Assembly (NCBI GenBank): GCA_958299035.1
Contig: CATQJL010000223.1
Location: 986,359 to 1,050,358 of the forward strand
Length of the DNA: 64,000 nucleotides
DNA from: Cylicocyclus nassatus
Taxonomy: Eukaryota > Nematoda > Chromadorea > Rhabditida > Strongylidae
Direction of reading: 5' to 3'
Position 1 is the stretch's first letter. Each line of letters opens with the position of its first letter. A program made the position numbers and the translations under genes. The notes beneath the pieces were generated by a model. That model did no database searches and had not been told where the DNA came from. It saw only the letters and a list, made by a program, of their open reading frames with translations. Positions 55,740 through 64,000 of this stretch are shown here, piece after piece.

Positions 55740-56897
55740 CTACTCAGACAGTCGATGGGATACCTGCGGAGGGCAAAACGGGAGAGCGCGGAGTCTCCTC
55801 GCCGGGGGTTCCCCATTCGTTCTCCGTAGCCGTCCCATCTTGCGCTCCGGAGAACTCCCGTTTGTGCTCCGCATGCCTCCCGTTTTGTGCTCCGGAGACC
55901 TCCCGTTTTGTGCTTCGCATGTCCTACAAACGCCTATTTCGCTCCAGGAACCCTGCGTTTCGCGGCTGGCATACTGTAGCTAGTCCTGCGCTCCGGAAAC
56001 CCTGCATTTTCACGCCTGGTTTACTGTAACTGGCCCTTAATTGAGCTAGGCATACTGCAACTACCCCTGAGTAAGCTAGAAAGCCCTATTTTAGCGCCTT
56101 AACCCAACCCAAACTACCCCTAGACACCTAACTACCCCTAATCAAGCTAGAAAGCCCTATTTTGGCCCCTTAACCTCACCCAGACTACCCCTAGACACCA
56201 AATCCCTACTCTAAACTTCTTTTTATCCAAAAAAGCGAACATCAATAGACATAAAACTATTTATTTGTACCATTAAAGTAGCAGACACAGAAAAATTTCA
56301 CGTATGAGAACTCCTTCATGTCCTTCGTTCAACTTCTTGGTGTGGAATGTCCTGGTGAGGCATCGCATGCTCCCTTGTCCTTTCAACTCCTTGGAGGCAC
56401 ATAGCAGTCCTTCCTTGAAGCAGTCTTCCCCAAGGTGGTGCAGTGTTAGCAAAGCTGGTGCTGGTTTGAAAATCGCATCCGCAATTTTTTACCTGAAAAA
56501 GACGAGGGTTGAAAGGAAAGCGACGAGGAAGCAGAACACAGAAACACGAAAAAAATGGAAGAAAGGCAGCTAAAAAAGCTTAGAAAGGGCATGAAAACGA
56601 AGAAGAGCGCATTTTTAAAATTAGCGGGAGCTGCGCGTCAGGCGACGACAGATTGGGTGCGTACTTTAGCGCTCCGCAGGTGCTGCGCGCCTAGACCTCT
56701 CCGCGGGTCTCCCAAACCTTGGGACACCTGCGGAGCACAGATTCAAGAATTCTCCGCTTGGGTCCTATTCGGCTCCCACGTGACGTCATCACGAGTGGAC
56801 CGCCCCTCGCCCGCCCCCTTAATGGTTGGGAGCGCCCTCCGCAGGTCTCCCACATTTGGGTCGCCCCCCGCAGGTATCCCATCGACTGTCTGAGTAG
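55740..56897. mobile_element. Inverted-repeat element, 1158 bp, GC-rich
   Basis: 35-bp inverted ends, CTACTCAGACAGTCGATGGG followed by ATACCTGCGG. The left part has imperfect 42-bp tandem units (GTGCTCCGGAGACCTCCCGT). 56055-56205 holds two copies of a roughly 80-bp unit (AAGCTAGAAAGCCCTATTTT). No target duplication found; MULE-like is possible. Confidence 0.65.
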
Positions 56898-57037
56898 CTA
56901 CTAGGGGATTCGAGAAATCTGAGAATGTTACATACCCATTCATGCACCTTTTTCGATGTTCAAGCTCATAGTTCAAAAACGCACTTCCCAACCAAAAATT
57001 GAAGGAACAGAGCACACCATGCAATGTTTATAGGACA

Positions 57038-58289
57038 CTAGCTGGCAAACCTGGCTCCGCCCGGCCCTGTCAATAGCTTACAAATAATGAGCATGTTCAC
57101 TTACCCCCCTGTGCCAATTCCCAGCCCCGTAGCACAAACTTTGCAGAAAATCAATAAAATCGATATCGATCGATAACGAAAACTAGCCTGCGACACCCGC
57201 CTCGTCCCGTAGTGTATGTGTACAAAGTTTGACCCGGATCGGTTCAGAAATAAAAATTTCTATTCGAACATATCAGGCTGTCCCATAAGTTCCGTCCATT
57301 TTGACTTTCAATCGCAATAAATCATGAACTTCTTCTTTCTAGATAGGGTTCGAGGTACCGTTTGATAGAACAAAGCAAGCTCTACAAGATGGCTATCATG
57401 CTTTTGCACCAGCTCTGATCCAACTCGAGTTTCAAGCCGAAAGCTGAAAAGATTCAACTCCATAAATAAACAGGGTCCCCTAAAAATCAAGAAAAAATCG
57501 TAACTCCGTTCAAAAAAGTCCTACAAAAATTCTAAGTTGCTCGCGTAAACACTATCCATCTAGGATATTTATATACGCCTTTGCCGTAATTTTTCCTCGG
57601 TTAGAAAATAAGAAAACGAAGATTTTTATGTTTTTGTAGAAGTGATGCTGTGCTGTCCCTACATAGATAGTTGTATACTACTAGCCTGTAGAAGTGCAAA
57701 TATAAATTTTCAGCTCCCTACAAGCTTTGGTTCTCGAGAAATATCGAATATAGCTTGCCTTAGTTGGGTGCCTTACGTTAAAATCCATATTTCTCGAAAA
57801 CTAGTGCGTGTAGAAAATTTACATTTGTACTTCTGCAGGCTAGTAGTATACAAATATCTATGTAGGGACAGCACAGCATTACTTTGGCAAAAGCAGAAAA
57901 ATCTTTGTTTTTTTGATTTCCAACCGAGGAAAAAATACGGCAAAGGAGTATATAAATGTTATAGATAAATAGGGTTTACGCGAGCAAGTTAGAATTTTTG
58001 TAGGACTTTTTTGAACGGAGTTATGATTTTTTCTTGATTTTTCGGGGAATTGAATCTTTTTCGCTTTCGGCTTGAAACTCGAGTTGGATCAGAGCTGGTG
58101 CAAAAGCAAGATGGCCATCTTGTAGAGCTTGCTTTGTTCTATCAAAAGGTACCTCGAACCCTATCTAGAAACAAGAAGTTCATGATTTATTGCGATTGAA
58201 AATAAAAATGGACGGAACTTATGGGACAACCTGATACGTACAGACAGACAGACAGACAAACAGACATTCAGCTTTACATATATATAAGA
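57038..58289 (-). mobile_element. Helitron family H2, copy 5, split by a mariner-type MITE
   Basis: Minus-strand 5' TC at 58289, 3' CAGCTAG at 57038, A/T flanks. One internal unit; 288 bp without the insert. Confidence 0.8.
57271..58236. mobile_element. mariner-type foldback MITE, family M3 (962 bp)
   Basis: Element 57273-58234 with ends TCAGGYTGTCCCATAAGTTC, arms of about 450 bp, and TA on both sides. H2 copy 4 shows the empty site (GAACATACGTACAG), proving the boundaries. Confidence 0.88.
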
Positions 58290-58954
58290 TTGAATTACGG
58301 TGAATAAGCACGATCACAATCCAATAAAAAGTCGCAATACAGCCAAATTTTCAAAAGCTACATTTTTTTTCTTCTAAATCAAATTTGGATACATCAAAGA
58401 CATCTCCGCATTTTTCAGTTTTCGTGAATTGATATTTTTGGGCTTGATTTCGGAGACCAAGTCGAAAGACGTGAAACCCGAAGCTTTACTGCGGAGTTCC
58501 TCCTTCTGAAGCGATTTTCTCATTTGATAAGCAATATTTCGCAGCCCGTTTCAACCTTTTCTTCTTTATTAGAGGCCCAATAACATACAGCATCAGGATA
58601 ACCAAATAGATTTTGTGATAAGTTTTTGCGGTATAACTCAATTTTTCTTGCTTTGGTGCAAAATTGTTCAAAATCATATAAACTTTCTTGTGTCATCTGT
58701 CTTTCCTTTAACAACTTCTTTTTTCCTGTTCTGTTACTCCAGTCCGCTTCCTAGAGTACTGGCGAACTTTTTTATTTATACAATTTAGAATTTTATCGAT
58801 TCTAAACAGCTGTCCGCCCAATCACCGTACATATCACAATATTTACTACCTAATTCTTTTTCTGTTGTTTGAGTACGCCTAAGCCAATCATAAAACAAGT
58901 TTTGGTCGTACAATCGACCGTGCTGGGCGTCACGCTGCTGTCTGCTGTGTCCTC
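58290..58954. other. No recognisable feature
   Basis: AT-rich spacer; short minus-strand ORFs only. Confidence 0.3.
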
Positions 58955-59189
58955 TTAGGCATCGGTCATACCTCGTCGTCGCGCGATTTCTAATTGCTAC
59001 TAATGTTCATAATCTTCGATAGGCACATACTCTGAGAGCAGAATTTAGCATGTACGCATAGGCTTCCAAAAGCTATGCGTCTACGCACTTGAGTTCCACA
59101 AGCAGTGGATTTGCAGAGATCTGGCAATTTGCCAGATCGCGTATTGCCGCGATTGTGGGGAAATCGCGCGAGGTATGACCGATGCCTTA
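58955..59189. mobile_element. PIF/Harbinger-type MITE
   Basis: 229-bp foldback at 58958-59186 with ends GGCATCGGTCATACCTCG, TTA on both sides. Ends and size resemble 22073-22300, so the two probably used the same transposase. Confidence 0.8.
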
Positions 59190-60687
59190 GTCGACCAGCA
59201 GTATTCTCGCAAGTGTCTGTTGTTTTTCAGTCTTTTTCTTCACTGAATAACATCACAGATATTCATTGCCGATGACGTCATCACACATTCAATTTCGCAA
59301 TACGGTGTTACTGTTATGATGATGTGGCTGAAGAACTGGATTCCATGGAAACCGCTACGGGGAGGGGGGGGGGAAGCTCAGCGCGCTGTAGTCAGACGAA
59401 CGAACGAAACACGACGACGGCGGCCCCTTGCGCTGGCCCCGGCCAACCTCGTACTGTTCTCACAGCTATTGATCCAAACCGACCCGTTTGATACTCATTC
59501 CAATGCTCACCGACCCGCATAATACTGATTTTTCGTGAACTCTTAAAAGGTTCTGGGCGCAAGTCTGCGAGATTTTGCGCTGTTATAACGCTTGAATGAG
59601 CGCAAAAGCTGCACTTCCGCTCCTTTTTTAGCCAATTCGTCTAGATCTTTGGTGTAAGGACCTCAGTGTTACTACTACACAACTTTCCATATTTTTAAAT
59701 TTTTGCACTTGCCATATAGAAACAATTATTTGTATATGCTCATCAAGCCGCCAAAATCACATTTTAACTACCGTGCAGTGTTTTGCAAATTGCTCCGCCC
59801 AATTCGTTGTACAGCACAGTTGTTCATTGTCAGTTGTTAACGGCTATATCACACCTTTAAATTCTACACTTTCTTTATTTCATTTCCAATTTCTTTTTTG
59901 CTTTCGTACCTGCATGGATTGTCACTAACCCTCCATTCCGCTATAGCGTTGTCATAGATTTTACTGTCCTCGGCAGCTTCATTACATTTCTATACAGTGT
60001 TAGTACGTTACACAGCGCAGCATAATGATTGCTTCTTATACTTATCACGGTTTTCGTCACAAGGCTTTCCACTGAGAATTATTATTTTCAGTATCTACTA
60101 GGAAAGTGATTTTCGTGGCTTGAACATTACATTGGGACCACTATACCCTTCTATTCACTTTTTTATCCAATATGTAAAAAAACTCTATTTTGACAACTTC
60201 AGAAAATGTTGTTACCTTTTACTTAATCCAGCATTTTCAAAAGTCATTTTGAAATCCCGGAAATTGCAGCTTTATAGTACCAATCAGACTTCGCTGTATT
60301 TGCGTTCAGGGCACTCACATTTTTGATTATCAATGTCTCCTCTTCCCCCATTTTTCTTGCTCATATGTTCAGAAACTCTTTTGGAGTTCCATCATCACAT
60401 TTCCATATTGAATGTGTGATGATTAATGCGTGAAAACCAGATTTGGTTTTCGCTTGCACTGTACTCGATGAATGATGAGCACCTGATCTGCCTTATTTTC
60501 CTGTATTCAGGATCTAACGTCATATCTACTAATCTGTCCTTCATATAAACTTTTTGAAATTATACTCTGGGAACTGGAAAAAATTTATGGCTCCTCATGT
60601 GCAAAGGAATTTGTGAATGGATTCTGAGATTCTTGAGGGTGCAATGATTATTGTAATTTTTCAATGCCCATGGCGTCACTTTCGAAA
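59190..60687. other. No confident feature
   Basis: Includes a G-run and a GC-rich patch at 59355-59450. Only short ORFs. Confidence 0.3.
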
Positions 60688-61709
60688 TATTAGGTCATTC
60701 CGGAAGTAAATTCGCTTTTTTCAGATGGGCGCCACATTTGATGGAATGAAGTTTTCGAAGAGTTCTTGGCAGCATTTGATGCAGCATTTCATTCTCTTTC
60801 TAACAGTAATAAAATCGATGCAGCGCACTCAATGAGCTTTCAGAAAATAACCAAAATCTGCAACCCATGCTTTTTGAGATCGTCAAGTTTCACTATTTTT
60901 TAAAACTTTCATATCAATCCTCAGAAGGAATTCAAGTAACTCGATAGAGTAAACCTCATAGAATACAGTACTACTTTTTTCTCTTTTTCGTAGGTCTCCG
61001 TGATTTTCTAAAAGATTTTTTAACAAAGCCATCGGGTTTTGGCAGTCTCACCTCAGCCACAATCGCATCAAACATCAGTAATTACTCGAAATTTCAAGCT
61101 TTCAAGATGATATATGACTTAATATTGATTTTATAAAGCAAATGAGAGTTTAAGGATTCGAAATATCAAATTTCGAGTTTTTCGGGTACAACCTGGGGCT
61201 CCTTAAAAAAGTGAATTGTGATGATTTTATCCCCGAAAACTAAACGAATCTTGAACAAGAAACACCCATTAGAAAGAGGAGAAAATGCTGCGTCGAATAG
61301 TGCCCGAGCTGCTCTTTCTTTGATGTTCTACGAGGATTTGGCTGTCCAAGTATGGAAATCGTTAGCATCATTTAAAATTCTATTAAAAATGTATGGCAAG
61401 CTCCGGAAAAGAGAAAAAAGTTGCACTGTAATCTATGAGGTTTTTTTATCGAACCGTCACTTGAACTTCTTCTGTGGATTGATATGAAAGTTTTAAAAAA
61501 TCGTGAAACTTGACCATTTCAAAAAGCATGGGTCGCAGATTTTGGTTATATTCTGAAAGCTCATTGAATTTTTTTGTAACAATTTCATAACAATTAAAAG
61601 AGAGTGAAATTCTGCATCGAATGCTACCAAGATCTCTTAGGAAATTTTATTCCATCAAATGTGGCGCTCATCTGAAAAAAAACGAAATTACTTTCGGAAT
61701 GACCTAATA
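60688..61709. mobile_element. mariner-type foldback MITE, family M1 (1018 bp)
   Basis: Element 60690-61707 with ends TTAGGTCATTCCGGAAGTAA / TTAGGTCATTCCGAAAGTAA, TA on both sides. Arms about 400 bp; centre related to 41594-42476. Confidence 0.8.
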
Positions 61710-61987
61710 GAAAACAGCCAAGTAATACCCTACTAATCTAAGGGCTCTGCGGTAACTATTGCTCTCCTTTCCCTTCCATTCCAATTCTGTAATATTATAT
61801 TAAGAGAATGAAATGTTGTTCGAGTCCTTAGGTGAATTAACGAGGATGATTCTTGTGAGGCGAGGGCGAAAATAAAGTTTTCGTCTTGTGACTTTATTTG
61901 CATTACGCTCATCTTCTTTTGCGCAGTCATAATTCTCATTTAACAACACTCCGTTTTTCGATTGCCACTTCACTTATTCAAACAAGA

Positions 61988-62100
61988 TTGTTATATGATA
62001 TCATGCCAAAGGCCTCCGACGAAGACGAATTTGTCGAAACGTAAGGCCAACAAAGGATTTCACCGTACAAATTTGGCACTGGCATAATATCATATAACAA
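61988..62100 (+). repeat. 113-bp inverted repeat enclosing a hammerhead-like motif
   Basis: Arms TTGTTATATGATATCATGCC and its near-inverse. The loop contains CCGACGA, a GAC/GTC helix and GAAAC (62015-62040), close to the hammerhead core CUGANGA...GAAA but with U4 changed to C. The same core layout occurs at 22475-22525. Confidence 0.35.
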
Positions 62101-63600
62101 TTACTAACTTATTCCCGAATGCCAAGGTTTAGAGAAGAGAGAACATGGAACTTATCAAAACAAGATTCTCTTCTCTCTTTTTTTTGTTATTCATCATATG
62201 ATGAAAGGATCTGCTTGCCAATCTTGTATGAGCAAAATGTTTTTTTTTGAATATTCTACTTTCGAGAATGTCTTTTGTCGGTGCGCACATATCAAAGTTT
62301 TACAAAAAACAATGAAAGTGTTTCTATCCGGCTCGTGAAACATAAGCAGTAGAACGGATTATGGTGTAGTGTCAATATTTTACAGTATTTCTACTTCTGC
62401 AAGTTGTAGTGTCAATATTTTACAGTATTTCTATTTCTGCAAGTTTGCTCAGTTCGTTTTCAAAAGTTTCTTTTTTTCATTTTCACCTCTGGATTTCTCA
62501 TAGAGCAACTCAGAAGAGTTAGTGCAAAGAAGTTTCCAGGGCGCATGAACGCCACGTCACTCCCATCATTCTCACCTCTGCGTCTCTCTCCCCAAAGTGC
62601 TCGCTGACTCTTTTAGCTGATACAAGGAAGTCCGTAAATGCGTCCAGTCTGTGCATCAGAAAAGCGACATAAATCTTTTACAAAAAGTATCTGCTTAGAA
62701 TACTTTATTTTCTCAGTTTCATGGATTTCTTGCTTTATACGTTTTGGAAGCAACAGACGGATTCCAGGCGAGCTGATTTTTTTCCCTTTTGATGTTTTTT
62801 TTGTATAGTTTGTACTTCACTTCCTTCTCTCTCAATTTCGGATGTATCTTCTATTCTTAAATCTCCAGTTACATTAGCGCTGAAATCATCATGCATATCG
62901 AGTTTTGCGCGGTCCTATAGCCCGAGAGCGAAATCACTTTAATGTTCAATTTCTTCGTTGCTGCGAAAAAGGGGAGGGGGCGGAAGTTTTCACACGAGCC
63001 ATATTCCAGCACCTAGGTAATGTTCCTGCCAGGCACATTTGAACTAGCTCTAATTACGAGCTCTTCAGGATTCCAAAACATTGCAAGCCATGCCCCTTAT
63101 CCAGGGGAACGGAACTTGGGAACCCGAGCCTAATTAGCCCGACTCGGGAAGTGCCTGCAGGATACAGTCATGCCCGCTATCCGATTGCTCCCTAGAACAT
63201 GGCGACAATCTAAGCCCGTCCCCCTTGAGAGCCGGTTTTGGAACCTGGCCAAGGAATGCTGAAAATCCCAATTGAACTTCAGACCACCGGAACTGGGTCT
63301 TAGCCAAAAACCTTCAAAATGATCGTACGAAGGTGAATTTAGGTTCAAACGGCAGAGAAGAACCGCGCCGTCATCATAACGCATCTACTGCTTGAGACTG
63401 ATGCAGCACAACATTTACTTTTGTACAAAAGTTTATTTTCAAATTCAGATAAAACACTGGAAGAACCAAAACATTCAAGAAACTATGAACTTCAAGGAAT
63501 GACAGCTGGAAAACTTCACTGTTAGTATTGCTGATCAAATTATTTGTCAACGGCAGAAGATTAAACGATAATCTCAACTTTTATTCTTATATCCTTCTTT
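62101..63600. other. Mostly featureless; a 41-bp tandem duplication
   Basis: 62367-62447 is two near-identical copies of a unit containing TAGTGTCAATATTTTACAGT. No gene recognised elsewhere; the minus-strand 84-codon ORF at 63130-63384 has no motif. Confidence 0.4.
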
Positions 63601-63614
63601 TCAGGCAACTCTGA

Positions 63615-64000
63615 TAGTTATGATTACTGAATGTCAGTTCTTGAATGTCTTTTACCCGAATTTCCCACATAAATGAACATTATCTCAAGAAGTTTTTGAA
63701 CTATCATTTCTTGAACGATGTTCTAGTCTTTCGCCCAAACTTCAGCATACAAACTTTTATTCTTGAGAAGTTTCTAAACTGTCATTTCTTGATTGTCATT
63801 CTAGTGTTTTGCCCGAATTTCACCACTCAAATGGGCTATTATTTTTGAGAAGTTTTTGAATTGTCGCTTCTCAAGTGATTTTCTGATCTTTTACTCGGAT
63901 TTAGCACTCAAATAAATTACCTCGAAAAGCTTCACTGTTTTTTTTGAATTATTTCCTAGCGTTTTGTCTGAATTTAAAACGTAAATAAACATTTGAACAA
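63615..64000 (+). repeat. Degenerate tandem array, unit about 85 bp, running off the window end
   Basis: About four to five units built from TTGAGAAGTTTTTGAACTGT, CATTTCTTGA, GTCTTTTGCCCGAATTTC and CACTCAAAT. Divergence between units is high, so it is old or fast-evolving. Confidence 0.65.

Noticed and set aside
56304..56904. ORFs of 60-112 codons inside the GC-rich inverted-repeat element
   Set aside because: Low-complexity, overlapping on both strands and partly within the terminal repeats.

Overview
The window looks like a repeat-rich invertebrate nuclear genome, most likely a nematode. The evidence is a calnexin gene with 48-76 bp introns, a Ty3/gypsy polyprotein and RTE-clade LINEs of the kind common in nematodes, and a few nematode-style TTTCAG acceptors. 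The species cannot be read from the sequence, and another ecdysozoan is not excluded. No bacterial genes, CRISPR array, rRNA or tRNA gene were seen.

Layout. 1-2460: the 3' part of a calnexin gene (+), six exons, with stop and poly(A) signal. 3157-17138: a hAT-type element whose 8-bp target duplications (ATCTTTGC) now lie 14 kb apart, because a 13.1-kb LTR retrotransposon (3699-16794, LTRs identical apart from a C-tract) sits inside it. 17157-21400: a non-autonomous Helitron that carries a TTAA-flanked foldback and has an intact RTE LINE (minus strand) inserted at its 3' tip with a 15-bp target duplication. 22-31 kb: a graveyard of decayed RTE and Penelope-like pieces, MITEs and foldbacks. 31-37 kb: a second hAT element (33866-35110), a hairpin array, a short tandem array and two copies of a roughly 200-bp repeat, all between two facing 26-bp tc1/mariner-like termini 7.5 kb apart. 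38.8-58.3 kb: five copies of a second Helitron family, two more copies of the first (one with a 654-bp pure TG tract), and nested hAT, PIF/Harbinger and mariner-type MITEs. 58.9-64 kb: further MITEs and a degenerate tandem array. Two unrecognised coding-like patches (45.85-46.12 kb minus, 46.93-47.55 kb plus) are the only other candidates for host genes.

The most interesting object is the LTR retrotransposon. Between Gag and the aspartic protease it carries about 1000 codons that look like a membrane glycoprotein: internal signal-like helix, furin-type basic site, Thr/Pro-rich stalk, transmembrane helix. A separate 3' ORF beyond integrase has an Arg/Ser-rich N terminus and three zinc knuckles, and its ATG directly follows a TTTCAG splice acceptor. 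The internal polyprotein is broken by two in-frame stops and three frame changes, although the LTRs say the insertion is very young.
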